DNA of 64,000 nt from Hippophae tibetana (GCA_037013495.1 CM072811.1:27427659-27491658); one strand, 5' to 3'. Positions 12,166-24,262 are shown, counted from the first letter of the stretch. A program made the numbers and translations. Notes: generated by a model from the sequence alone, not told the origin.

Positions 12166-12934
12166 ATATATATATTGTGGAATAGGGTTAAAATAAGGCT
12201 TCCTACGAGTATAAGCTCGTATGCATAAACATGGTATATGAGTAGATGAACTCTAGCTAGTTGAAAATAAGTATCTGGGTGAATTTCCGAAATGTAAAGT
12301 ATCTATATGTGTGTGGATATCTATAAGAAATCATATGAAAGGAGTCTTCGTATTTGAGTTTATATCGATGAATTACTCTTAAAATTCCATGTCACAATGG
12401 TGCTTTACTTAGATCCAAAAGCATAAATTGTTGTCATTTATGCTTTCAAACTAGTCATAAGTGTAGGTAAGAAAAAACCCTTGGCTGATTTTTCAAAGTT
12501 ACTTTCTTTCCTAAAATATGGTAAAAGAGAATGTCTAGGCTAACTATTTTCAACTAGATGTAGCCAAAGATCACAAAAACCGATTATCCGCTGCAGATAG
12601 AACCCTAAATCTCACCTAACAAATTACAAATCAACTTTAGATCATGAACTTAAAACACCAACCAAAATGTTATCACACAAAATATTAACTGGTCTCTTAA
12701 AATAATCACATCAACAGATAGATCAAGACAAAAGCAAGAGAGCTGAAAACTACCTTAAACAAGAAACTTCAAAGATTTGATAAATTAAGAGTAGAAGAAG
12801 TTTCAGATTTCATAATTTTCCAAATAGGGGATAAAGGAAGAATGGGTCTACTGATAGGAACACAAATTATAAGGTCAGAGACCTTTTTTAGATTCTAGAA
12901 TTTTCTCTCCTTTTATACTTGTATCAACATCAAT

Positions 12935-13080
12935 TCCAGGCACCAGGCACCATGGACCAGCGTAGCGTACCAGCACACTACATCAGCACCAGTGTAGCGC
13001 ACCAGCACCAACGCAGCACACCAACACCAGCATAGCACACCAGCACTAGCACACCATCACTAGCGCACCACACCAGCGTA
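12935..13080. repeat. CAC-rich minisatellite, part 3 (CACTA-1)
   Basis: About 145 bp of degenerate ACCAGCGTAGCGC / GCACCAGCAC units, the same repeat type as at 9829-9918. It sits beyond the NUMT, which suggests the NUMT/kinase block split or was placed between two arrays. Confidence 0.7.
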
Positions 13081-13710
13081 GAATTATGACATTTGCATCT
13101 AAAGCTAATAAAATAAAATTAAAGCATGAGCATTAACTTACCCCTACCAATATATGGCCAAAGAATACATCAATTGCTAGAAAAATGCCACTGTAATAGT
13201 ATAAACAAAAAAAATTATAATCAACAAAAGAAAAAAATGCCACTGATATGCGTAAAAAACATATCAAGTGTTTGTAAGTGATATTCATCAGGAAAGACTT
13301 GAATTATGCATTCCACCAAATAACATTCGGCCAACTGATCTTTATAGGATTCCAAGGAAAATTTAAGTGTTGTTTAAACCAAAAGTATCAAATCCATCGA
13401 TTAATTAAACTAATATTGGTTGATGTTCATCCAAACATGTGTAGGAACTGAACGACAAATAACATTCAAACTAGTCCTTTTAGCATAAAAGGAAAATAAA
13501 ATAACAGTAAGAAAAACAAAACAGTTAGGCCTCCCTTTCATTCCCATCTCAAGCATTATAAATGTGATGAGGGAGTGTTTTTGTCTCTTATATTTTCTTT
13601 GCAACAAAAAAAAACCAGTCAAAGATTTCACCAAAAAATGAAAAGCTGGTTAAAAATTAATGAAAGTGAAATACATCAATAGTCACATATTCAATGGATA
13701 TAAATGTTAC

Positions 13711-14320
13711 CTTCACAACTTTGGCTCCACAATCTGTAACAAGTATAGAAACTCATGTTGATATGTTAACTGTGTTTGCACCATCACCACTTGTTCCAAT
13801 TATATCTACTGCATCATGCAAGCCTTCTACCTTCACGCTGTGATCAATCATTGCTCCTGCCAAGCCAACAATTTGCTAGGTTACAAAATTTCACAAATGA
13901 TCTCTTTCACTAAGTCTAAACATCTCTCTGCATAATACTGATCACAATGCATATTAATCTCTAAATGGGCCTTACTTAATGTGAGGATAATAACAATAAA
14001 AATAAATATAAGTATATCATAAAAAATAGAAAAAATAACTCACTTCCTCGTACGTCTCTCCTTTGGCTCTCAACAATATAAGAAAAGCACTGATTAATGC
14101 CTCATCAGCATCATTCAGCAAGAAATTCACACAATTGTTCAAAGAATCAATCAGCTACCAAAACCCACCATAGAAAAATAACAAATACATATTAAATTTC
14201 TTAAAAAACCAAATATTCAAAACGAGTAAAGGATAAACTCAAACCTCATTGAAAGATGTCATAGGTGGGATTGATTTTTCACCAGCAGTAGGTAGAGCAC
14301 TGACAAAAGAGATAGTCTTA
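13711..14320 (-). pseudogene. Captured exons of anthranilate phosphoribosyltransferase (tryptophan pathway)
   Basis: Minus-strand exons can be recognised with their introns. The first, ending at 14245, reads SIPPMTSFNE. The second, 14154-14044, reads LIDSLNNCVNFLLNDADEAL and on to LLRAKGETYEE, with donor GTGAGT. The third, about 13875-13711, reads IVGLAGAMIDHSVKVEGLHD, AVDIIGTSGDGANTVNIST and CGAKVVK before GTAACA. This is the N-terminal and phosphoribosyl-binding part of plant anthranilate phosphoribosyltransferase (TRP1/PAT1-like), whose normal motif is DIVGTGGDGANTVNISTGSS. The glycine after NIST is replaced by TGA and the catalytic C-terminal domain is absent, so it cannot make an enzyme. 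Retained introns show capture of genomic DNA, not of mRNA. It lies inside CACTA-1. Confidence 0.88.
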
Positions 14321-14514
14321 GAAACAAACTAGAACTGAACCAAAAACTGAAGCTTTACTCAGATCTAACTTCTGGGTTTGTTCTTAAAGAATGATACAAA
14401 AACAAACCAAAACTGAACCAAAGACTGAAGTTTTACTCAGATCTAATTTATGGGCTTGTTCTTAAAGGATGATACAACAAGAACGGAGCACAAAACATAG
14501 AAAGAATCTAACCT

Positions 14515-14625
14515 GATGGTTTAGGATGGCGAGATGAAGATGGCAAGATGAAGACGGCGAGACGAAGATGGTGAGACGAAGATGACGAGTCGAAAATAAC
14601 GAGACAAGGACAACAAGGTGAGACG
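14515..14625. repeat. GACGAGA/AAGATGG-type minisatellite near the right end of CACTA-1
   Basis: Imperfect tandem units of about 14 bp (GGCGAGACGAAGAT and variants). CACTA-2 carries the reverse complement (CTCGTCTCGCCGTC-type units) at 27285-27430 at the same distance from its own end, confirming shared ends in opposite orientation. Confidence 0.8.
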
Positions 14626-14814
14626 CAGAGCTGTAGAGAGGGTTGATTACTCCCTTCTCTGAAAAGGATTTATATATATGCTAGCTACATACATGTACGA
14701 AAACTCTAACATATCAACGTGAGAAGGGCCGAGGAGAAAGGGAAAAAAGGAAGAAAAAAAAGGGGGAAATTGATTTTAATTTGGTGTAAATGAAAAAAAA
14801 TTAATAAGTTATGT

Positions 14815-14945
14815 ATATGACTTCGGTTTTTCAATAACCGAGACCATATGGTATGTCTATGACCTCAGTTTTTAAATAATCGAGACTATAAGGTATGTCT
14901 ATGACCTCGGTTTTTAAATAACCGAGACTACATGTCTAAGACCAA
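14815..14945. repeat. Subterminal repeats, right end of CACTA-1
   Basis: Three units of about 45 bp built on TATGACCTCGGTTTTTAAAT with an inverted partner (ACCGAGACTATA), similar to the array at 9479-9725 but with different spacers. Confidence 0.85.
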
Positions 14946-14968
14946 AAACATATATTATAGTAGTGTTC

Positions 14969-16083
14969 GAAAAAGTAAAATTAGCTTATTGTTATTTCAT
15001 CTTTAATTTTTTTTCTCGGTTTCTACTCTTAAAAAATAATAAAATCATTATTTACATGTCTTCGGCTTATTAATGCAAAGTTGAACTATAAATATAATAA
15101 TTTAATACATTATAATTTAATACTTTATAGTTTAATTCTAATTTGACAGTGTCCATCGCAATACACTTTTAGATAAAAATAACATTATATTACATGCAAT
15201 TTTTCTATTTTTCCCAAACGTTATAATCCAATTTAAGATATAACACTTATTAACCATTCTAAACTAGTGGTGCGGGACTTGAAAAAACAAAAAAAAAGGT
15301 GTGATTCTTTCATTGCCACTCAATAAAGTGTAATATTATATAATAGAGAAAAATGATATAGAAATCAAACATTACTTTATTTATGTAAATTAGATTATAA
15401 ACTATATTATTTATATTTATAATTTTAAAAATAATATTTTATTAAAATAATATGTTTTGTCTAATTATTTCATTTTTTTAAAATCAATGAAATTAATTGA
15501 TATAATTTTTAAACAAAGATCAAACGACAATAATAACATTGATTATACGATTCAGCTTAGTATATAACATTATTCATGAAAAGTAGTAATTATAAAATAC
15601 GGTAGAACTTCCTGTACTCACATTTATTATTTTTATTTTCTGGATTCTTCAAGGGATGTCGAAGCCTTTTTCTATTTCTTTTTTTTTTTTTAAGTAAAAA
15701 GGTAAAAAGAGTTGAACTATCTTTAAGTAAAAAGCCTTTTTCGTGTTTTTGGTCAGACTCATCCTCTCCGGTTATTTCACACCAATTTTTTGAAAAAAAA
15801 ATTATAACCTGTTTTTTTGAAAAAAAATCATTTCATACTTTAGTCGACTCAGATAGACGAAAAAAGAAAACGATTTTTGATGAACCGACTAAAATACTAT
15901 TTTTAACCTTTTTTTGATAAACCGGTGAAACCAAAGTAATGTAAACAATCCTTATTATAGTATTGAGTGCATATACTACAACTTTTTGGCACAACATTGA
16001 GCCCACATTTTGAAATCGTTATACAAGTGGGTTAGGTCATGTTTTTATTATTTTAAAAGTTATTTCAAGTTCATTTATAAATT
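14969..16083. other. AT-rich intergenic DNA
   Basis: No frame of note, no RNA gene and no clear terminal repeats. Homopolymer A/T runs are common. Nothing assigned. Confidence 0.5.
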
Positions 16084-16485
16084 TGATGATATGAGATCAT
16101 CTTAAGCTAACTTGAGTCTGAGCGTAGATCAAGTTTGAGGATGTCACACAAAGTTGTTAAGAGATTAGTGAGTCCGAGTTTGATCTAGATTAAAGGATTA
16201 AGCGTGCTTTTATTGACCGTTTAAGTTTTTAGTATAAATAATCAACGTTCTTTCTTTTAGTTTGGTATCCAAACTTGATCTCGGGTTCGAATCCCACCTG
16301 ACACAAGTTTGAGGTCGAACTTTATTTGAGAAGAAAGGATAATATGAGATCATCTGATATCGTAGACTTGAGTCTAAGTGCGAATTAGGTTTGAGTCAGA
16401 TGACACACACAGTTATAAATAAACTAATGAATACGAGTTTGATTTGGGTTATAAAAATGAGATGCTGTATCTATCCTTAGGTACA
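16084..16485. mobile_element. TRIM-A: degenerate terminal-repeat miniature LTR element
   Basis: Two diverged direct repeats begin ATATGAGATCATCT (near 16090 and 16342) and share CTTGAGTCT, GAGTTTGAT and related blocks. Between them is a primer-site-like TTGGTATCCAAAC plus GGTTCGAATCCC, and a purine tract GAGAAGAAAGGA directly before the second repeat. That is the layout of a TRIM: LTR, primer site, very short non-coding interior, purine tract, LTR. Possible target copies are AAATT and AAACT, an imperfect match. Boundaries are approximate, and the first repeat is longer than the second. Confidence 0.65.
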
Positions 16486-16490
16486 AAACT

Positions 16491-18165
16491 AATTTGTAAA
16501 GTCCCGGGTTTCTCATAAATGTTATAGGATTTCAATATACTATGAAATAACCTAAATATTTATGTCCTATTTTAATTTGTCATATCTTTTTCACGTGAGA
16601 TGTTTGCTTATAATTCTAACAAAATATGGACAAAATCAGCTAGAAACAACAACAGCTTTGGGAATAAAGTAGGCAAAAATAAGTTCAGTCACTGTCAGAA
16701 GAGCCTCGTTTATCTCCTTAAATAAGGGAGAAAATGAGGGAACACTTTTGAGGAACCCTAATTAAAGCTAAACCACACGTTAACATCTTCGAAAGTCTCT
16801 CAAACCCCGCCGTTTTACTCCTAGCCTGGTTCTAAAATGTCCAACAAACTTGACCGACACTTACCTCTTGAGTACAGACTACGCATTCCACACAATCAAC
16901 TTTGCTTTACCAGTAAGCCTAACTAGCTCGTGAGCACACAGTAAATTTTGGAGAGGTAATTTTCTTACTTATATTATTCTTTTATTATTATCTTAAAAAA
17001 TATTTATATTCTAAAAAGGTATATATATAATCAAAAATGATTTTTTTACAAAAAAAATTAATAAATAAATATTAATTTAATTTTTTTAAATATATTTTTC
17101 TTATATTTTTCTCTTTTTTTTTCCTCTTTTTCTCCTTTTGATTTCTCTTTTTCCTTCTTTCTCATATATCTATCTATATGCATATATAAACCTCTCTTTT
17201 ATTTATTTTTTCATTAAATCCTAAAATTAAAACTTTAAATTTTAATTTCTAAACCCTAAATCCTAAATAATAAACCTTAAAATCATGTTTAGTTGAAATG
17301 AATTAAACCGAATGGTTTTCACACATTTGTACTTTTTGTTATATCGTAGATATGGAATGGAACAAAAACAATTACTAAAAGACCTAAAAAAATTATTCCA
17401 CCATTCCCTTAAAAATTGTTATTCTATTACCTTCTCGTTGTATAAAAATGTATTATTTTAATTTTGTTTTCAAACACTAAACTCAAAATCTTAAACTCTA
17501 AAATCTTAAAATCTTAAAAACCTAACCTCTATATTATAAATCCTAAAAACCTAAAATCATAAATCTTAAAATTCTAAAATCTTAAACCCTAAACTTTTTT
17601 TTTAATTTTAAATATATGATATTTGGTGTTGATATAATGGATCAAAATAAAACTTCACTATTATACATTAATGTTTGGGTGTTATTTTAAAAATAATATT
17701 AAAGAAAAAAAAGATTCAAAATATTTTTATTTTAAATTTTTTAAGATTAAGTAATATTTTTGAATAATAATTATTTAAAAAAATAATTATTTTTAATAAT
17801 ATATTTTATATTACAGTTAAAATAATAATTAGATAACATTACCTAAACTTTATTGAATATAGGAATATTAATATTTATTCATTATTTTATTTTAGTGGCT
17901 AAACAAATAATATAATAATATTATTATTTTTTATATTAAATTCTATTACCATTAACATTTATATTACTTTTTTATCCTGAAAATCAAATATGATCTAAAT
18001 ATAAAACACTAAACCTAATAAGAAAGAATGAAAAAGATAAAAAAAAATGAACTTAAAAATTGATCATAAAAATTTAAAAGGATTAAAATACTCTTTAATA
18101 TATATATATATATATATAAGAGAATAAAAAATAAAAATAAAATTTAAAAGAATTAAAATACTCTT

Positions 18166-18223
<58 letters not shown>

Positions 18224-20490
18224 TTATTTGTGAAATGTTAAAATAATATTAAAATATAATACCCATAATTATATGATAACTGAATACAAGAAATGATCTG
18301 TACCGCACATTTTCTCGTCTTTTTAAGGACATGTTCGTTTACTATATTAATAAAAATTATAAATAATATTAAAATTTAATATCAATAAATAATAAATGTG
18401 TATTTAAATAGAATTAGACACTTAGTTGAATTGAAATTTGGATTATAAAATTTTATATTCTAATTTTTTCTTTTAACTCAAATTAAAAATATTTTTTTAT
18501 ATTTTAAAATTTTAAAAATATAAAATTAAATTAAATATTTATTTAAATAAATATTTATAAAAAAATTATTTTGATAGATAACAAAACTCAATAAAATATT
18601 ATTTTATTAAAATATTTATCATTAATTTTATCCAATTATATTATACAAACTTTTACCAAATATTATACGAAATATATACCAAACATTCACATATATATAC
18701 TTAGTTTTTAACATAGTTTTCTAACTCTTATTAATTGTATACTTTGATTACTTCACCTTTTTCTTAAGATTTGGTATATTAAATTTTTAATTTTCATAAA
18801 TTTAATCGAAAGTGAATTAAATTTAAAAAATTGTGTGATTAAATTAAAAGAAAACAACATAAATTTAATACGTTAAATTTGATTACTATATTTAAATTTT
18901 TATATTTAATTAGATCAAATTTGTAAAATTTAAAATTTAGTGGATCAAATTTAATTAAAAAAGTTAAGGTACATTGGTAAAAGTTTAGAAACAATAGATG
19001 TCGTTGAGCTAAATTTTTATATGAGTCAGATTTATAGATTTCATGCATGTATTATACTTTTATTGATTGCTTTATATTGATATATTTACTTATATATAGA
19101 AAATCTCATTTTATATTTCAAAACATTTATTATAAATACGGAAGAGTCTTAGTCCAATCTTTAAATTTGTTTGTTAAGAATCAATTAATATTTATTTTAT
19201 TTTTTTTCAAAATCTCAGAAATAGTTGGGAGACTCGGAAACAACAAAAAAGTTTGGGGTAAATTGCATACCTTTTTATATAAATATTAATAATATATTTT
19301 TAAAATTATAAATACATGTCACCTTTTCACGCACCTGGCCCATACAATTTTTTTTTCCTTCTAATTGAGCATGACTTTGATTATGACCTGTTTCATTTAG
19401 ATTTATCTATTATAAATTAATTATTAAAAGCAATATTTAGGGTTCGTTTTTATTATTTATTTTTGGGGTTTAAATGAAGTGTTTAGGGTTGTTGGGTGGT
19501 AAATTGGGATTCATTTATATATAACTGGTGTATTATTAACTATTTACAAGTGCATGTCCACTTTTATTAATTTTATTCTTGGCTAGCTAATTATGTTACT
19601 TGTAGTGTAACATCCTTTGTTTTAAGTGGCATTAAAATGATGTAATATCATAATTTTGTATGCACAATAGTGATTTAATACCAATGATTTGTAAAGAAAG
19701 ATAGTAACCAATTCAATTAAGAGAAAAATATAATCAAAGTATCTTCTTATTATAAAAAATAACACTTAAGTCGTGAATTTTATGATAATTTAATCCTATT
19801 ATTATTAAAAATTAATTAATTATTTATTTTTTAATTTTATTAAATAGAGATTGTTCTAACTTGGAATAAAAAATAAAATAAAAAAAGAAAAATATGAAAA
19901 ATGATCATTTGTATTTATATGATCACTTTTTAATAATAATACAACTAAATTATCATAAAAAATAAATACATAATATAAATATTATTTTTAAAATAAGTAT
20001 TATACTTATAAAGTCATCTTTACTTTAATTAAATAATTAAGAGATAAATTTTATTATCATTTTAATGGGATGAATATACTTTTTATTTATAAAATTTTTT
20101 ATTAACGTTTTATTTAGTTCATGGGCATATATTTATTTAATTTATAATTTTAAAATATTCATTTGTTGTCCTTAATAAAAAGATGTACCCAAATTCACGT
20201 GCATGTATTAAAAACACCACGAAAATTTAGCTCTCGTTAGTTATGTATACATACTAATAGAAATTCTTCCGGATTAAATTGCCATATTATCTTAATTATA
20301 ATAATCTTTTATTAGATATAATTATATACTTTCAGAAATATAATCAGAATTACTGTTAAGTGAAAAGAAACATAGCATAAATTATATTTTTATTAATATA
20401 AATTTTAATGGTATCATTTTTAATAACTAACCAAATAATTAGTTCTCTTATGTTTGCTTAACTATGAATGTAATTATCATAAATATACGG
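16491..20490. other. AT-rich intergenic DNA with low-complexity tracts
   Basis: Four kilobases with no supportable gene. The region 17220-17600 is thick with CCCTAAA-like and TAAAATCTTAAA-like words (degenerate telomere-like sequence, not true (CCCTAAA)n). Several TA runs occur, the longest at 18168-18219. Short open frames at 18839-19289 have no recognisable content. Confidence 0.5.
18168..18219. repeat. (TA)n microsatellite
   Basis: About 26 uninterrupted TA units. A shorter TA run precedes it at about 18100-18118. Confidence 0.95.
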
Positions 20491-20495
20491 TGTTG

Positions 20496-20835
20496 TGTTA
20501 AATATCTTTGTCACATATCGACTAGGAACAAAGTAGCAAAACTGTTTATAAGTTTGGACAACCCTTAACTTAATAAGATCTTATTGGGTTGAATTAAACC
20601 TTAGTTTCTAACATAATATCAAAGTTGTGCCTAATCTCTATGTGCTTGGATCTTGGTTTCTATCACAGTCTCACCGTGACGCTAATTTCCACCTTTGTCC
20701 GCCGTGTAGAAGGAGGCTATTAAGTATCCTTGTCTCACATCGACTAGTAACAAAACAACAAAATTGTTTATAAACTTAAACAATCCTTCACTTAATAAGA
20801 TCTTATTAGGTTGAGTTAGACCTAAGTTTCTAACA
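20496..20835 (+). mobile_element. TRIM-B: complete miniature LTR element with target duplication
   Basis: Two direct repeats of 118 bp, 20496-20613 and 20718-20835, share CACATCGACTAG-type, AATAAGATCTTATT and GTTTCTAACA blocks. The first is followed by a degenerate primer site (TAATATCAAAGTTGTGCC, compare TGGTATCAGAGC) and the second is preceded by a purine tract AGAAGGAGG. Identical 5-bp copies TGTTG flank the element at 20491-20495 and 20836-20840. The whole is 340 bp and non-coding, fitting the TRIM class. The repeats have diverged noticeably, so it is not recent. It sits about 540 bp upstream of the first TM6-like gene. Confidence 0.88.
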
Positions 20836-21046
20836 TGTTGAAATCATTGTGTCAAAACAAAGCAAATAATATGAAGAAGTATTTACTAAAAAAAAGTCAA
20901 TTTATCAAAAATTTATCATAAATGATAACAAAAATATCTGAACGTTATTTATAAATATATTTAGGATAACAAAATTGTATAAAATGATAAACTATTAAGT
21001 AAATTTTACTTGTAACGTAACAATGGCTTTCACTTTTCGTTTTATT

Positions 21047-21377
21047 AACATTAATTTTTGTGTGTAACAAAACCAAAAGCCATTAATATCTAGTAATCCT
21101 AGCTATACTGTACACTCATCTTCAATGTGTAAAATATCAATAAAGCAACAATTCACAATATGAGTTACACTACAACCTAACTTTACGACACTCTTTTCAA
21201 TTTTCCCGATATAGCAAATCCCCACTTTTCATCTTCCTCTTTATCTTCCCTTCAAATTAAACCTAGCTACCCACTTTCACATACCATCATCTTATCTCTC
21301 TTAGCTCTCTCTCTCTCTCTCTTATCACAAGAACAAATTAAGCCACACACACCGAAAAACAAAAAACAAAAAAAGAA
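21047..21377 (+). promoter_or_regulatory. Upstream region and 5' UTR of the first TM6-like gene
   Basis: This stretch is nearly identical to 35343-35676 upstream of the second copy, marking the left end of the duplicated unit. It includes a pyrimidine tract (CT)n at about 21302-21322 and a purine-rich leader ending AAAAAGAAATGG at the start codon. The CT run is a plausible 5' UTR feature or GAGA-factor site; this is inference. No canonical CC(A/T)6GG CArG box is seen here. Confidence 0.6.
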
Positions 21378-23472
21378 ATGGGTCGTGGTAAGATTGAAAT
21401 CAAGAGAATTGATAACCAAACAAATAGACAAGTTACTTATTCAAAAAGAAGAAATGGGATTTTCAAGAAAGCTGAAGAACTCACTGTTCTTTGTGATGCT
21501 AAGGTCTCTATTATTATGCTCTCTGGTAGTACTAATAAACTCCATAATTATGTTAGCAAAACCACCAGGTATGTATAATATATTTCTATATATAAATGTT
21601 TTCTTTATTTTATTTTATTTTCATTATTTTTTATGATAATTTAATTTATATGTTTTTTTAATTAATGAATTACCAGCACCAAGGAAATGTTTGACATGTA
21701 TCAGAACACTTTAAAGATTGATCTATGGAAGAGCCATTATGAGGTTGCAAAAAACCACTTTTGAATTTTATTTTATTTCAAAATAAATTTATTGAATAAT
21801 ATTTTGTGTTTTTTAATTGTTAGAGAATGCAAAAGACTTTGAAGGAGCTGGAGGAAAAAAACTATGAGTATAGGAGAGCTATTAGGTAATTATTATTATT
21901 ATTTTTAAATAATTACATTACTGACTTACGAGATATATATATATGAAACCTAGATCGACCTCTTAATGCATGAGTTACGTTGTTTGATATGTTGAACAGA
22001 CAGAGACTTGGTCATGATCTGAACGGTCTAAGCTTTGCTGAGTTACATGCTCTTGAGGATAAGATTTCTTCTTCCTTGGACATCATACGTAAAAGAACGG
22101 TTGGATTAATTTTATATATTATTAATTATAAAGTGTTTAGAATTTAATATGAAATTAAACATGTTGGAACTATTAAAACTCAAGTTATAAATAATTTTAA
22201 TTATTTTTTTCTATTTTTCTTTTTCTTCTTTTTAAGATCTATATATATATCTAAGGTTTTTATGAACTTGGATCTCGTGAGTCATGACTATGAATTTAAT
22301 TGAATTATGGATCAGATAAATTTATATAATATAGCTTTATAATATTTTCAATTATGGCTATTAAGTTGATCTAAAAAACAATTTTCTGAATCCTTTTTAA
22401 CAGACGGAAAAGATCAACACTCAGACAACCACCCTGAAAAAAAAGGTCAGCAATTTAAATTGTACTTAATTAAAACCCTTTTCTTTCATTTTTTATTTTT
22501 TTTACTTTTGGGGAATAACCACTTACTTGAATTCTATATTTATCTTTATTGATATTTAAATCTCAGCATTTAAAAATGCATATAATGATCCACATAGTTC
22601 TATAATATTAAATAAAAATTTCATTATAAATAAAATTAAAAAGAATAAAATAAACATTGATTGGAAACCTATAAACACTACAGAGTCTTTCACATTGAGC
22701 TAATATCCATATACTTTTACTTCTATTATCTAGTTGGAACATATGCATGTTATTGCGTTACAAAATAATTTATAATTATGTTTGGAATTTTATTTATTTA
22801 ATTTTTATTGCAGGTGAAGAGCTTGAAAGAAAATAAAAAAAATCTAGTACAGAGCTTTGTGAGACTCAACGCTGAGGTTTTTCCATTTTTATTCTAATCT
22901 TTTCACGAATATTATATAATATAGGAATAAGATTTTAAGAAAATTATAATACTTGTTAAAATAGCATAATTTCATAATATGATAATTTTACCACGTTATA
23001 AACCTATGTGTTTGAGTTACAAACTCATAAGTTCATATTATGATAATTTTAGCACCTAATAAACCTATGTGTTTGAGTTACAAACTCATGTTCATCTAAC
23101 TAAATTACATAAATGTTTAATTGTAATTAGAGGTATCAAATGAATTGAATCTACTTAATTTACTTAGTTAACCTTAAATCACATTTTGAAATTTTAGATA
23201 TATGTCTTTGTGAATTTCTTCCAAATTTATGATAAGGGTTCCATTTTTTTTTATGTTTTTGTATTGAGAAGCAACCAAAATGTGAGGTGGATACACCATA
23301 TGGGTTAGTGGAGGATCATTACAATGAAGGAGAGTATGAATCTGAAGTTGCATTAGCAAATGGAGCCTCTAATCTCTATGCATTTCGCAACCATCACCAC
23401 CATCCGGCTAATCTCTATCACAATGGAGGAGGATTTGTTCCCTGTTACATGCGAGATCTGAGCCTTGCTTGA
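21378..23472 (+). CDS. TM6-like (paleoAP3) B-class MADS-box gene, copy 1, seven exons, intact
   Basis: Exons: 21378-21568, 21677-21743, 21824-21885, 22000-22099, 22404-22445, 22814-22876, 23272-23472. Exons 2-5 have the 67, 62, 100 and 42 nt sizes typical of AP3/DEF genes. The 241-residue product has a MADS domain at about 1-60 ([30 protein letters not shown]), an I region, a K domain ([40 protein letters not shown]) and a C-terminus with YGLVED, a PI-derived-like ASNLYAFR and ending YMRDLSLA. That ending resembles the paleoAP3 motif (YGxHDLRLA) of TM6 proteins, not the euAP3 motif. B-class proteins bind CArG boxes as AP3/PI heterodimers and specify petals and stamens. Exon 1 is 3 nt longer than usual (LSGSTNKLH). 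Intron 1 is only 108 bp. No stop or splice defect is visible. Confidence 0.93.
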
Positions 23473-24020
23473 TCAAACCCTTTATTGAGAGTTGATTAAC
23501 TAATTAAGCTCTCTTGATATATGATATATATATTGTTTGCTAACAACTAGGGCTTGAATTGAAAATGGATTTCAATAGTACGTATCTTTCTTATGGTTAT
23601 GGGTTCTTATGAAATTGTTCCCTGCTTTTGGTGATGAATTGTATTGGCTTAAATATGTACAAGTACTACCATATAATTGACATACGATTGGTCTTTAATT
23701 GATGTCTTCTTTTGTTGTATGTCTTGTTTTGTTGTATGACTTACTATTATATCTCTTTGTTCATTGTTGCTGTTGTGTAAGCAACTTGGATGTCTTTTGT
23801 GTAGTTTAATTAATTAGCTTAATTATCCGCTCTGTTTTTTTTATGATGGCTTTTTTTAAATAAACATCTAATATATATATATATATTGGTTGGGTTCAAA
23901 CTCCCCATCTCAAAATGTCCACAATGAATATATATTATGTTACGATGATGTATGATTAAAGATTATATTAATAGTTCTCAATAGTATTCAACTTCATCCT
24001 AATTAATTCCTATTTTTTAA
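23473..24020 (+). other. 3' flank of TM6-like copy 1
   Basis: Homologous to 38513-38870 after the second copy as far as about 23860 (shared TTTATTGAGAGTTGAT, AACTTGGATGT, TTTAATTAATTA blocks), so it contains the 3' UTR and the right end of the duplicated unit. The remainder up to the Copia-3 LTR is unassigned AT-rich DNA. Confidence 0.7.
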
Positions 24021-24208
24021 AAGAATATAAGAGGAACTCAGTACAATCACAGATACCATTTATTTCATTGGTGTATGTTTCTTGTAGTGCTTGAATACAT
24101 CAGTTTCAATTAAGTCTATACACTACTCAATGATACAGTTTCTTACAAGAGTTGTACTATAGTGTAGTAGGGTGTATCATAGTCAGATGTTCCATATACA
24201 ATCTAATA
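24021..24208 (-). repeat. 3' LTR (partial) of Copia-3
   Basis: About 190 bp matching 34055-34236. The left edge is uncertain; the remaining LTR sequence expected towards the MADS gene is not recognisable. Confidence 0.75.
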
Positions 24209-24262
24209 TCCCCAAGTGGCTTTGTCATTACATCTGTAACTTGTTCTTCAACTAAAGTACAC

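Larger units (their letters stand above)
9453..14965 (-). mobile_element. CACTA-1: non-autonomous CACTA (En/Spm) transposon with captured cargo
   Basis: The left end begins CACTACTA at 9453 and the right end closes TAGTAGTG at 14965, the inverted complement. Both are flanked by the 3-bp target copy TTC (9450-9452 and 14966-14968), as is usual for CACTA elements. Subterminal repeats built on GGCCTCGGTT / AACCGAGGCC fill both ends. No transposase (TNPD/TNPA) frame is visible, so it would depend on a helper. The interior is a patchwork: CAC-rich minisatellite, a hAT-type MITE, a receptor-kinase fragment, a mitochondrial-like block and anthranilate phosphoribosyltransferase exons. The ends match those of CACTA-2 in inverted orientation, hence the minus-strand call relative to CACTA-2. 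Length 5,513 bp. Confidence 0.9.

Noticed and set aside
16284-16294. tRNA-like B box GGTTCGAATCC
   Set aside because: No matching A box, no cloverleaf and no anticodon arm; it belongs to the interior of TRIM-A.
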